From: an uncultured Clostridia bacterium
Lineage (GTDB): Bacteria; Bacillota; Clostridia; Christensenellales; Aristaeellaceae
Assembly (NCBI GenBank): GCA_947565865.1
Contig: CANOHT010000028.1
Coordinates: forward strand, 1 to 35,103
Reading direction: 5' to 3'
DNA: 35,103 bases
In this document: positions 16,652-24,155 of the stretch, piece by piece
How the letters are laid out: each line of letters opens with the position of its first letter
Position numbering within the stretch: the first letter of the stretch is position 1
Made by a program: the position numbers and the translations under genes
The notes under the pieces: model-generated
Seen by the model: only the letters and a program-made list of their open reading frames with translations
Databases searched by the model: none
What the model was told of the DNA's origin: nothing

Positions 16652-17578
16652 TTATGCCTCGTTCAGCCATGCCAGCGTTCTGCGGCAGATGGCCTTGTCG
16701 TCCATATCATAGGCGCCCCGCAGGTACTGCTGAGTACCCACGACGCAGCTGTATTCATCCGCCATGCCGATGCGGTGGACGCAGCAGCCCGCGCCTGTTT
16801 CCGCCAGCACCTCGCACACCGCCGAGCCGAAACCACCCACCACGGAATGCTCCTCCACAGTGACAATGTGCCGGAACCGTCCGGCCAGCTGAATCAGCCT
16901 GTCCCGGTCGATGGGCTTGATGCAAGGGAAGGATACCACCTCGGCGGAAACCCCGGCTTCCGCTAGCAGTCCGGCAGCTCCTACTGTCTGGGTAAGGATG
17001 CCTCCTGCGGAGAGCAGCGCCACGTCGCGGCCCTCCCGCAGCGTCAGCGCCTTCGGGATGGCCCAGGCCTTCAGCGGCTCCGTATGCAGGGTGGGCTCGC
17101 CGCCGCGCCCCAGCCGCAGATAGCAGGTACCGGGGGTACGGAGCATCACCGGGACGATGGCTTCTACCTCCACGGGATCGCCGGGTGTGAACACCGTCAC
17201 CCCGGGGAGCGCCCGCAGGATGGCCATATCCTCTGTGGCGTGATGGCTCATGCCCAGGCTGCCGTATACAAAGCCGCCGCCCACGCACACCACCTTGACG
17301 TTGGCCTCATGGTAAGCGCAGTCGTTGCGGATTTGCTCCACGCAGCGCAGGGTGGGGAAGTTGCCGATGGAATAGGTCAGCACCGTGCGGCCTGTTCGGG
17401 CCAGGCCTGCTGCCAGACCGGTCATGCCCTGCTCGGCGATGCCCGCGTTGACGAACTGGTCAGGGTACGTCTCCCAAAAGGGCTTCAGCACGCCGAAGCC
17501 CAGGTCGCCGGTAATCAGCGTCAGGCGCGGATCTGCGGCGGCTTCCCGCATCAGCGCCCGGGTGAATGCGTCTCTCAT
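16652..17578 (-). CDS. Transketolase, C-terminal (pyrimidine-binding) subunit
   Basis: 308 residues covering the pyrimidine-binding and C-terminal domains. The ThDP-activating Glu is in NAGIAEQGMTGLAAGLA near 45; SHHATEDMAILRALPGVTVF near 115 is typical of transketolase/DXPS-like proteins. ATG 17578 overlaps the stop of the N-terminal subunit gene (ATGA), so the two are made in equal amounts and should form one enzyme. Together they total about 604 residues. The reaction is transfer of a two-carbon ketol unit between sugar phosphates; the context suggests a dedicated sugar for a surface glycan rather than central metabolism. Confidence 0.88.
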   Translation of the reverse strand: MRDAFTRALMREAAADPRLTLITGDLGFGVLKPFWETYPDQFVNAGIAEQGMTGLAAGLARTGRTVLTYSIGNFPTLRCVEQIRNDCAYHEANVKVVCVGGGFVYGSLGMSHHATEDMAILRALPGVTVFTPGDPVEVEAIVPVMLRTPGTCYLRLGRGGEPTLHTEPLKAWAIPKALTLREGRDVALLSAGGILTQTVGAAGLLAEAGVSAEVVSFPCIKPIDRDRLIQLAGRFRHIVTVEEHSVVGGFGSAVCEVLAETGAGCCVHRIGMADEYSCVVGTQQYLRGAYDMDDKAICRRTLAWLNEA

Positions 17579-18465
17579 GGCCTCTGTGCCTCCAGTTCCG
17601 TCAGGGCCGCGTCATATTCCTCGCCCTGGGGTGTGCGGTAGTGCCACAGGATGTCGTTCTCCATGAAGGAAACGCCCTTGCCCTTCACCGTTTCAGCGAT
17701 GATGACGCTGGGCCTGCCGCTGCCAAGGTTGTTCTGCGCCGCGGTGAAGGCGGCGCGCAGGGCGTCCACGTCGTGGCCGTCCGCCACCTGCGTGTTCCAG
17801 CCGAAGTCCCGCCACTTGTCCGCGAAGGGCTCCAGGGCAATGGTCTTCTCGCAGAAATCCAGGGACTGCATGTGGTTGTGATCCACCACGGCGATGAGGT
17901 TGTCCAGCTTGTATTGGTGGGCCTGCAGCGCGGCCTCCCAGACGGAGCCCTCGTCGCACTCGCCGTCGCCCATGACCACATAAGCGCGCCATGACGCCTT
18001 ATCCAGCTTGGCGCCCAGGGCCATACCCGCCGCCACCGCCAGGCCGTGGCCCAGGGAGCCGGTGGAAAACTCCACCCCGGGAATGCCCTTGTGGCTGACA
18101 TGGCCGGACAGCCGGGAGCCGTTCTGATAATGGGTCTTGAGCTCCTCCACGGGAAAAAAGCCCCGCTCCGCCAGCGCGGCGTAAACCGACGCGCCCGCAT
18201 GGCCCTTCGATAAGATCAGCCGATCGCGTTCGGGCATCAGCGGGTCGTCGGGGTTGACGTTCAGTACGCCGGTATAGAGCACCGCCATAATTTCCGCCAT
18301 GGAAAAAATAGCCCCGATGTGGCTGCCCCGGCTCAGATGGGTCATTTCCAGCCCGTGACGGCGGATCAGCCAGGCCAGCACCCGGGGATCGGAGGTGTTA
18401 ATGGGGCGGCCATGGAAGGCCGCGTGGGTCTTGGCCTCGTAGGAGGGAAAGTCGCGTTCGCTCAT
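17575..18465 (-). CDS. Transketolase, N-terminal (ThDP pyrophosphate-binding) subunit
   Basis: 296 residues. It shows HLSRGSHIGAIFSMAEIMAVL near 40 and the ThDP/Mg motif VMGDGECDEGSVWEAALQAH near 145, with the paired Asn/His segment VVDHNHMQSLD about 30 residues later. GSLGHGLAVAAGMALGAKL is the expected cofactor-pocket strand. The start shares one base with the stop of the sugar transferase gene (TGATG). Split transketolases are common in archaea and some bacteria, and also occur in polysaccharide gene clusters, which fits the neighbours here. Confidence 0.9.
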   Translation of the reverse strand: MSERDFPSYEAKTHAAFHGRPINTSDPRVLAWLIRRHGLEMTHLSRGSHIGAIFSMAEIMAVLYTGVLNVNPDDPLMPERDRLILSKGHAGASVYAALAERGFFPVEELKTHYQNGSRLSGHVSHKGIPGVEFSTGSLGHGLAVAAGMALGAKLDKASWRAYVVMGDGECDEGSVWEAALQAHQYKLDNLIAVVDHNHMQSLDFCEKTIALEPFADKWRDFGWNTQVADGHDVDALRAAFTAAQNNLGSGRPSVIIAETVKGKGVSFMENDILWHYRTPQGEEYDAALTELEAQRP

Positions 18466-19148
18466 CAGCCGGCCCTCTTTTCTTCGGCCATTTTCCGCGC
18501 CTTGCCGAACACGCCGCCGATGGTCTCAAAAAACAGTCCGGCGTCCAGCAGGAAGGACTGGCTCAGCGCGTACTCCACCCGCAGGCGGTTCTTCTCCGGC
18601 AGAATGTACTTTTCAAAGTTTTCCACCGGGTTCTCGGTGCCCACGAGCTCATCCTGGGCGATGTACACGATGCTGGAACGGTCGGTGATGCCGGGGCGCA
18701 CCCACAGGATGCATTCCTGCTCCTTGGTATACTGGGTGGTGTACAAAAGCAGCTCCGGCCGAGGGCCGACAAAGGACATATCCCCCTTGAGGATGTTGAA
18801 CAGCTGGGGCAGCTCGTCCAGCTTCAGCCGCCGCATGACTTTTCCCGCCCGGGTGACGCGGCTGTCGTTGAGAGCGGTGCAGCCGCCGGATTTGTCGGCG
18901 TCCACCACCATGGAGCGGAATTTCATAATATAGAAGGGTTTGTTATGGTAGCCGCCCCGGACGGCGCGGTAGATGACCGGGCCGGGAGAATCCAGCTTGA
19001 CCCAGACGGCCAGGGGCAGCATCAGTATGCAGCCGGGAATGAGCAGGAGCAGCGCCAGAAGGAAGTCCAGCGCCCGCTTGACCACATGGCTGTAAAAGGG
19101 GTGGGACAGCGGGCCGTCCCACCGGGGAAGATGGTTGTATTGCTCCAT
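18465..19148 (-). CDS. Undecaprenyl-phosphate sugar-1-phosphate transferase (bacterial sugar transferase family)
   Basis: 227 residues. One hydrophobic hairpin near 28-50 (ALDFLLALLLLIPGCILML) anchors it in the membrane, followed by the family motifs SPGPVIYRAVRGG, FYIMKFRSM near 82, RLKLDELPQLFNILKGDMSF near 120 and VGPRPE. These enzymes load a sugar phosphate onto undecaprenyl phosphate to begin a capsule, exopolysaccharide or glycoprotein glycan. It is the small type with no N-terminal multi-helix domain. The start is 13 bases after the parB stop with AAGGGGAG upstream. No glycosyltransferases, flippase or polymerase follow, so the rest of the glycan pathway must lie elsewhere. Confidence 0.92.
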   Translation of the reverse strand: MEQYNHLPRWDGPLSHPFYSHVVKRALDFLLALLLLIPGCILMLPLAVWVKLDSPGPVIYRAVRGGYHNKPFYIMKFRSMVVDADKSGGCTALNDSRVTRAGKVMRRLKLDELPQLFNILKGDMSFVGPRPELLLYTTQYTKEQECILWVRPGITDRSSIVYIAQDELVGTENPVENFEKYILPEKNRLRVEYALSQSFLLDAGLFFETIGGVFGKARKMAEEKRAG

Positions 19149-19161
19149 TGGTTAGCTCCCC

Positions 19162-20031
19162 TTATGCTTCGGAAAGCTGGCTGAGCAGCTCGCTCAGGTG
19201 CTCCAGCTCCTCCTGCGAGTAGTATTGCAGCACGATCTTGCCCTTCTTGGCCGTGCCCGTCAGCGTAGCGCGGACGCCCAGGGTTTCCCGAACGCGCGCT
19301 TCCAGCTCGGACAGCTCCACCGGCAGGGCCTTGGGCTTGGAGACCGCCTTTACGGGCTGGGCGGGCCCCTGCTTCAGCCCGGCGGCGATTTGCTCCAGCT
19401 GCCGGACGCTCCAGCCGTTTTGAACCGTCTGCCGGGCCAGCTCCAGCTTCGCGTCATCCAGCTCCAGGCCTGCCAGCACTCGGGCATGGCCGGCAGACAG
19501 CGCTCCGGCGCGGATCATCTCGATGACCTCGTCGGGCAGGGTCAGCAAACGCAGCAGATTGGCCACCGCCGGACGGCTCTTGCTCAGCCGGGCGGCCACG
19601 GCCTCCTGGGTATAGCCGCACTGCTGCATCAGCGCGCGGATCCCCTGGGCGGTGTCAATGGGATTCAGATCCTCCCGCTGAAGGTTCTCAATCAGCGCGA
19701 TCTCCATCTGCTGAATAACGTCCATGTCCCGCACGATGCAGGGTACGGTGGTCAGCCCCGCCGCCCGGGCAGCGCGCCAGCGCCGTTCTCCCGCGACGAT
19801 GCGGTAGCGCCCGCCCCGCTGGGGAACCACCAGCAGCGGCTGCAGAACGCCCTGATCCCGGATGGATTGGGACAGCTGAGCGATGCTTTCATCCTGAAAG
19901 ACCCGTCTGGGCTGATCCGGATTGGGGTCAATGTCGCCGATGGCGATCTCCTGCCCCGCGCCGGAGGTTTCCTCGACCTCAGGCAGCAAAGCATCCAGCC
20001 CGCGGCCCAGGCCCCTGGTTTTCTTAGCCAT
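19162..20031 (-). CDS. parB: ParB/Spo0J chromosome-partitioning protein
   Basis: 289 residues, normal length. MAKKTRGLGRGLDALLPEVEE is the usual ParA-interacting N terminus. The CTP-binding arginine patch GERRWRAARAAG is near 80, the Lys/Gln-rich HTH region includes AQGIRALMQQCGYTQEAVAARL near 122 and KSRPAVANLLRLLTLP, and a C-terminal dimerisation domain ends in YYSQEELEHLSELL. It spreads as a CTP-driven clamp from parS sites and works with ParA. No perfect parS sequence is seen in this window. It starts 38 bases downstream of parA. Confidence 0.97.
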   Translation of the reverse strand: MAKKTRGLGRGLDALLPEVEETSGAGQEIAIGDIDPNPDQPRRVFQDESIAQLSQSIRDQGVLQPLLVVPQRGGRYRIVAGERRWRAARAAGLTTVPCIVRDMDVIQQMEIALIENLQREDLNPIDTAQGIRALMQQCGYTQEAVAARLSKSRPAVANLLRLLTLPDEVIEMIRAGALSAGHARVLAGLELDDAKLELARQTVQNGWSVRQLEQIAAGLKQGPAQPVKAVSKPKALPVELSELEARVRETLGVRATLTGTAKKGKIVLQYYSQEELEHLSELLSQLSEA

Positions 20032-20069
20032 GAAAAGCGCTCCTTTGCGTCAAAGGTGATGGGGTTGGA

Positions 20070-20837
20070 TCAGGCCCGGATGCCGTTGCGCTCCATAACT
20101 TCCTCAGCCAAGGCGCGGTAGGCGACGGCGCCTGCGGAACGGGCGTCGTATACATGGATAGGCTCGCCGTGAGACGGAGCCTCTCCCAGGCGTATCGAAC
20201 GGGGAATGGTGGTGGCGAAAACCTTCTTTCGGAAGTGCTTCTTCACCTGATCCACCACCTGCAGGCCCAGGTTGGTTCGTCCGTCCAGCATGGTCAACAG
20301 CACGCCCTCCACATCCAGGCGGGGATTGATGGTGCGTTTGACCCGGTTCACGGTGTTCATCAGGCTGGTCACGCCTTCCAGGGCGTAATACTCGCACTGG
20401 ATGGGGATCAGCACCGTGTCCGCCGCGGCCAGCGCGTTCAGCGTCAGCAGGGACAGGGATGGGGGGCAGTCGATGAAGATGAAGTCGAAGTCCTTCTGCA
20501 CGGTGGTGAGGGCGGTTTTCAGACGAAATTCCCGCTTGTCCACCGAGACCAGCTCCAGCTCCGCCCCGGCAAGGCGGATGTCCGCGCCGATGATGGTCAG
20601 GTTTTTGCAGGCTGTTTCCTGCAGGCAGTCCCGCAGGGGGAGGCGGCCCAGCAGCGCCTCATAAACGCTTTTATCCTCCACGGTCATGCCCAGGCCGGAG
20701 GTGGTGTTGCCCTGGGGATCCAGGTCAACAACGAGCACCCGCTGCCCCATGTCCGCTAGGATCGCCGTAAGATTGACGGAGGTCGTGGTTTTGCCCACGC
20801 CCCCCTTTTGATTCGTGATCGCGATAACTTTTGCCAT
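20070..20837 (-). CDS. parA: ParA/Soj chromosome-partitioning ATPase
   Basis: 255 residues from ATG 20837, chosen because it opens the canonical MAKVIAITNQKGGVGKTT (deviant Walker A with signature Lys11) and has GAGGGAG upstream; the longer frame runs through the promoter. VVDLDPQGNTTSGLG near 38, DFIFIDCPPSLSLLTLNAL near 115 and YYALEGVTSL near 145 complete the Soj fold. It is a DNA-binding ATPase for chromosome segregation and control of replication initiation. It is the first gene of an apparent nine-gene operon. Confidence 0.97.
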   Translation of the reverse strand: MAKVIAITNQKGGVGKTTTSVNLTAILADMGQRVLVVDLDPQGNTTSGLGMTVEDKSVYEALLGRLPLRDCLQETACKNLTIIGADIRLAGAELELVSVDKREFRLKTALTTVQKDFDFIFIDCPPSLSLLTLNALAAADTVLIPIQCEYYALEGVTSLMNTVNRVKRTINPRLDVEGVLLTMLDGRTNLGLQVVDQVKKHFRKKVFATTIPRSIRLGEAPSHGEPIHVYDARSAGAVAYRALAEEVMERNGIRA

Positions 20838-20880
20838 GGACGCTCCCTCACAGTGGTTGGTCGGCATACGCATACACTTT

Positions 20881-20909
20881 ATTATACCGTTCCCAGGGGA
20901 AAATGTAAA
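20881..20909 (-). promoter_or_regulatory. Strong promoter of the parAB operon
   Basis: Minus strand: -35 TTTACA (20904-20909), 17-base spacer, -10 TATAAT (20881-20886). It is the only good promoter I find for the genes down to 12289. Confidence 0.8.
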
Positions 20910-21557
20910 GGGCGGAGAGACGGCCGGCGAATAAAAAGACAAGCAGGAAAAGGAGCGGGAAGCCGAAAAAGGGCGCGAAAAGAGAGCAAAAGGGAAGGGC
21001 GGGGCAGCGCAGGGTAAGAAGCGAGGGCGTTAGGCTGAAGCCGAATGACGCTCCTGATACATCCACGCCAATGGAAGCCTTGTGAAATATCCCTGCTGCC
21101 AATCGCTATGGATGAACCAGGCGATGCGCAAGGGTCTGCCGCCTGGCTTTTTCTACAGGGCGAGTTTCTTCACTCGATCGTGCGGCGGATGGATCAGCGT
21201 CATGGATGAACTGAACGAACACGAACACTGGCGTGTCTGCGTCACGGTAGAACAAATGATAACCATCAGCGTTTGGCGGCGCTCATGGCCGATGACCCCA
21301 TCCGCTTCACTCCCTCGTTGACGGCGTGCGCAGATGCGGCGATGGAAAACATTCCGCAAGGGCGAAGATCGGGCAGGGCTGAGGACGCGGCGGCGCGCTG
21401 CAGGAAAAGCCTGGCGGAAGTCCCTCGCCGTCGGATGCTGTCCCCGGGGGAACTTCGCAGCGATGCCAATTTCGCGCCTGCCATCGCTTTCCTGGCGGAA
21501 GAGCGCTTTGACATCGCGTAATGTCGGAAATGGTTCTGATATGGTCCGGAATAAATA
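20910..21557. other. Long gene-poor stretch: purine tract and a possible broken small gene
   Basis: Bases 20912-21035 are strongly purine-rich on the plus strand. Farther on, a plausible start MDELNEHEHWRVCVTVEQ (21202 onward) runs into a stop at 21321, while a second frame from about 21255 reads on as LAALMADDPIRFTPSLTACA to a stop at 21521. The two could be one small gene with a frameshift, but no family is recognised and no good ribosome site precedes 21202. No RNA gene is seen. Confidence 0.3.
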
Positions 21558-21558
21558 A

Positions 21559-21577
21559 TTGCAACCGCTGGTTGCAA
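21559..21577. promoter_or_regulatory. Perfect 19-bp palindromic operator candidate
   Basis: TTGCAACCGCTGGTTGCAA: 8-base arms with a 3-base centre, 20 bases upstream of the -35 box of the Xre-type gene. Symmetry and place suit binding by a dimeric regulator, perhaps the Xre protein itself. Confidence 0.55.
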
Positions 21578-21596
21578 CTTTTCCAGCCTTCCGTGC

Positions 21597-21625
21597 TTGA
21601 ACGCAACCGCCCTGCATGGTATGAT
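21597..21625 (+). promoter_or_regulatory. Promoter of the Xre-type regulator gene
   Basis: -35 TTGAAC (21597-21602), 17-base spacer, -10 TATGAT (21620-21625). The sequence from -10 onward, TATGATAAGGCCATCAC, recurs almost exactly at the PPK2 promoter. Confidence 0.75.
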
Positions 21626-21657
21626 AAGGCCATCACCGAGGGAAGGGAGCAAACAGA

Positions 21658-22347
21658 ATGAAGCTGAATGAAAAGATTTACACTTGTCGCAAACAGGCTG
21701 GTTTATCCCAGGAGGCGCTGGCGGAGCGTGTTGGCGTATCGCGGCAGTCCATCAGTAAATGGGAAACAGGAGAGGCCATGCCGGAAATCGGCAAGCTGCC
21801 GTTATTAGCCCAGACCTTCGGGGTCACGGCGGACTGGCTGCTGTCGGAGGAACCGATGCCCGTGCCGGAGGATGCCAAGGCCGAAGCGCCTGAAGCCCCG
21901 GCCTCCGCGCCGACTTCCGCACCCCAGGCAGCCTCCGCCTACCCCGAATGGTTGAACAGCCTGCCCCGTTTTCTGGTGGGCATGGTGCGCCGGTACGGCT
22001 GGCTCTACGGCGTGTATCAGGCCATCGGCGGCGCGGTGATGATAGCCTTTGGCTTTCTGATGCGCACGGTGATGAACGGGTTCACCAGCAGCGTCGGCAG
22101 TATGGGCGGCTTCGGCTTTGGCGGCGACAATCTTTTTGGCCCGGGCACCATCTGGTATGATGAGGCGGGAAACGTCATCAGCAGTCCGCTGGGAAACAGC
22201 GGCGGCTCCATGATGGGGGGCTTTGACAGCGGCGTGAACGCCATCAGCGGCTTTGTGATCGTCCTGGGGCTGCTGACGGTGATCGGCGGCGTGGCGCTGG
22301 CCATATATTTGAAGAAGCGGCTGCCGGAGGATCATCGGTCATATTGA
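21658..22347 (+). CDS. Xre-family regulator with C-terminal membrane segments
   Basis: 229 residues. The N-terminal helix-turn-helix (residues 1-65: CRKQAGLSQEALAERVGVSR then QSISKWETGEAMPEI) is a classic Cro/Xre domain. An Ala/Pro-rich linker follows (about 70-95). The rest is membrane-associated: one helix near 122-140 (AIGGAVMIAFGFLM), a Gly/Ser/Met-rich loop (FTSSVGSMGGFGFGGDN), and a final helix near 198-220 ending KKRLPEDHRSY. Such HTH-plus-membrane proteins are common in Clostridia and often respond to envelope signals, but the ligand is unknown. RBS GGAAGGGAG precedes ATG 21658. Its stop lies inside the PPK2 promoter. Confidence 0.85.
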   Translation: MKLNEKIYTCRKQAGLSQEALAERVGVSRQSISKWETGEAMPEIGKLPLLAQTFGVTADWLLSEEPMPVPEDAKAEAPEAPASAPTSAPQAASAYPEWLNSLPRFLVGMVRRYGWLYGVYQAIGGAVMIAFGFLMRTVMNGFTSSVGSMGGFGFGGDNLFGPGTIWYDEAGNVISSPLGNSGGSMMGGFDSGVNAISGFVIVLGLLTVIGGVALAIYLKKRLPEDHRSY

Positions 22348-22390
22348 AATTTTTCTGATCGGCGTGCTATAATAAGGCCATCACGCCGAT
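22344..22390 (+). promoter_or_regulatory. Promoter of the PPK2 gene with flanking inverted repeat
   Basis: -35 TTGAAA (22344-22349), 18-base spacer, -10 TATAAT (22368-22373). ATCGGCGTG (22358-22366) and CACGCCGAT (22382-22390) form a perfect 9-bp dyad that brackets the -10 and start site. The -35 overlaps the stop of the preceding gene. Confidence 0.75.
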
Positions 22391-22405
22391 GGAGGGAAAC
22401 GCGCC

Positions 22406-23275
22406 GTGTCTGCCAGGGAATACCGCTATGATGGAACCAGGACGCTGAAGCTTAGGGATTTGCCAACGGGTGCGGAAAGCCAGCGGGAGCGCAAGGCCGA
22501 GCTTCGAGAGAAGACGGCGGCTAATCTGAACCGCGCGGCCGCGCTGCAGGAGCGGCTGATGGCAGCCGGGCAGGAGGGTTTGATTATTGCCATCCAGGCC
22601 AGGGACGCGGCAGGGAAGGACAGCCTGATAAAAAAGGTGTTTTCCGGCCTCAATCCGGCCGGGCTGAGGGTTCATGCCTTCAAGGCCCCGAGCAAGGAAG
22701 AATTGGCTCACGACTACCTGTGGCGCTTCGCGCCCGCCATTCCGCCCCGGGGGCACATCAGCGTTTTCAACCGCAGCCATTATGAGGATGTGCTGGTGAC
22801 CCGGGTGCATCGGCTGGAAAAGACCTACCGACTGACCCCACGGTGCCTGACGGAGGATTTTTATCAGCGGCGCTATCGCCAGCTGCGCCATTGGGAAGGC
22901 TACCTGTATGAAAACGGCTACCGGGTGGTAAAGCTTTTCCTGAACGTGGGCCCGGAGGAACAGCGCCGCCGTTTCCTGGATCGCATGGAGCTGCCGGAAA
23001 AGCACTGGAAGCTCTCCGTGGCGGACATGAAAGAACGTGCGCTGTGGGACGCCTATGACGAGGCCTATGAGGATGCCATCAACCATACCGCCACGCCCGA
23101 GGCGCCGTGGTATGTGCTTCCCGCGGACGACAAGTGGTACACCCGCTACCTGACCAGTGAGATTCTGCTGGATGTGCTGGAGGAGATGAATCCGGCTTAT
23201 CCGCCCCTGGACAGCGCGGAGGCCGCGCAGATCCCCGCCGCCATCGCCCTGCTGGAGCAGGAGGCTCAGCGATAA
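22406..23275 (+). CDS. Polyphosphate kinase 2 family (polyphosphate:nucleotide phosphotransferase)
   Basis: 289 residues with a GTG start at 22406 and GGAGGG 9 bases upstream. The P-loop is IAIQARDAAGKDSLIKKVFS (residues 61-80), the lid/Walker B region SVFNRSHYEDVLVTRVH (119-135), and VADMKERALWDAYDEAYEDA near 208 completes the PPK2 core. PPK2 enzymes phosphorylate AMP, ADP or GDP with polyphosphate, making them useful in stress energy supply. The single-domain size and QAxDAAGKD loop point to the short class that accepts AMP and ADP, but class cannot be settled by eye. Cytoplasmic. A long terminator follows. Confidence 0.92.
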   Translation: MSAREYRYDGTRTLKLRDLPTGAESQRERKAELREKTAANLNRAAALQERLMAAGQEGLIIAIQARDAAGKDSLIKKVFSGLNPAGLRVHAFKAPSKEELAHDYLWRFAPAIPPRGHISVFNRSHYEDVLVTRVHRLEKTYRLTPRCLTEDFYQRRYRQLRHWEGYLYENGYRVVKLFLNVGPEEQRRRFLDRMELPEKHWKLSVADMKERALWDAYDEAYEDAINHTATPEAPWYVLPADDKWYTRYLTSEILLDVLEEMNPAYPPLDSAEAAQIPAAIALLEQEAQR

Positions 23276-23313
23276 GAAGGGCTCCGACATCCCCGCCAAT
23301 AGATATTGCATTC

Positions 23314-23366
23314 GCAGACCGCCGCTTTTCACGCCCTGACGCGTGATGGCGGCAGGTCTGCTTTTT
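23314..23366 (+). terminator. Intrinsic terminator of the PPK2 gene
   Basis: Stem GCAGACC/GGTCTGC extended by GCCGC/GCGGC (one bulged A) and an apical TCACGC/GCGTGA stem, followed by six T. Confidence 0.85.
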
Positions 23367-23462
23367 TGGCGATGATTCCAGAAATATCAAGGATTGTTCA
23401 TGGCAAGTTCATTTATAGTTTAAAAATAAACGTTATAGTCATGGTATTCCAAACAGCATGAT

Positions 23463-23504
23463 CCGTGAAGGTGACGGGCCTGCGGCGCTTGCCAGGCTTC
23501 ACGG
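23463..23504 (+). promoter_or_regulatory. Hairpin in the 5' leader of the four-helix membrane protein
   Basis: CCGTGAA (23463-23469) pairs with TTCACGG (23498-23504), with an inner GCCTG/CAGGC stem stacked on the 3' side. It lies about 20 bases before the ribosome site. An upstream promoter could not be placed with confidence in the AT-rich bases 23395-23450. Confidence 0.4.
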
Positions 23505-23538
23505 AACGGTTCCGAGTATTGTAAGGAGGAAGAAAACC

Positions 23539-24027
23539 ATGACTGAAAAGACTGCCACCCGCTGCGCGACCCTATGCAACAGCATCTGCGTTATCCTGAG
23601 CCTGATCCTGCTGATCCTGCAGTTCTCGCCCTTCTGGCAGACGGAGGAAGGCGCCGTGTCCATCCAGGGGTATGTCTGGTTCCCGACCAGCCATGCCGGG
23701 CTGCAGAGCGTATTGCGGGAGGCCACGGGCAACGACGCCTTCAGCGTGAATGACATCCTGACCATGCCCATTCTGGTATTGCTGACCGGCACGGCTGGGA
23801 TCGTTATCGGCCTGTGGAAACGGCAAAAGCCCCTGGCGCTGCTGCTGCCGACGTTCTGCGGATTGGTGGGGATATGGGGGTATCTGGTGAACCCGGTGAT
23901 GCGGCTGGGGATGAATTGGGGTCTGCACCTGGGGTTGTGCGTCGCCATGGCTGTGACAGGCGCGGTGGGACTGCTGGCCCTGTGGAGGAAGCCGAGGGAC
24001 GCGGCTGTGGCGCCCTCCGCGGCGTAA
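23539..24027 (+). CDS. Small four-helix membrane protein of unknown function
   Basis: 162 residues from ATG 23539, chosen because AAGGAGG lies just upstream; the longer frame begins inside a hairpin. Four hydrophobic helices are visible near 12-32 (ICVILSLILLILQFSPF), 77-97 (MPILVLLTGTAGIVIGLW), 102-122 and 133-152 (LGLCVAMAVTGAVGLLAL). Between helices 1 and 2 is a 45-residue polar loop, probably outside. The tail is Ala-rich. No family is recognised. It has its own terminator and no co-directional partner. Confidence 0.75.
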   Translation: MTEKTATRCATLCNSICVILSLILLILQFSPFWQTEEGAVSIQGYVWFPTSHAGLQSVLREATGNDAFSVNDILTMPILVLLTGTAGIVIGLWKRQKPLALLLPTFCGLVGIWGYLVNPVMRLGMNWGLHLGLCVAMAVTGAVGLLALWRKPRDAAVAPSAA

Positions 24028-24040
24028 GACTATATCAATG

Positions 24041-24068
24041 AAGGCCCGCTATGATGAGCGGGCCTTTT
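24041..24068 (+). terminator. Intrinsic terminator
   Basis: AAGGCCCGCT, loop ATGATG, AGCGGGCCTT and then further T; 13 bases after the membrane-protein gene. Confidence 0.9.
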
Positions 24069-24106
24069 CTGTGTACACCTCTTTATTGAGGGCTTGGCCT
24101 CACGCG

Positions 24107-24155
24107 GTCGGCCATATATTAAGGAAGCGATGCTGACGAAATCGCGCGAAAATCG
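24107..24155 (+). repeat. Dispersed intergenic repeat, copy A
   Basis: Contains CCTCACGCGGTCG followed by AAGGAAGCGAT and CTGACGAAATCGCGCGAA. The same blocks occur in the same order at 28149-28231. This copy lacks the long hairpin of the other and is probably decayed. It lies after a terminator, in a region without genes. Confidence 0.7.

Noticed and set aside
19162..20837. parS site near parAB
   Set aside because: No sequence close to the TGTTTCACGTGAAACA consensus was found by eye in the window.
20848..21102. 84-residue hydrophobic minus-strand frame upstream of parA
   Set aside because: It covers the parA promoter and is hydrophobic only because the tract is pyrimidine-rich on that strand; no ribosome site.
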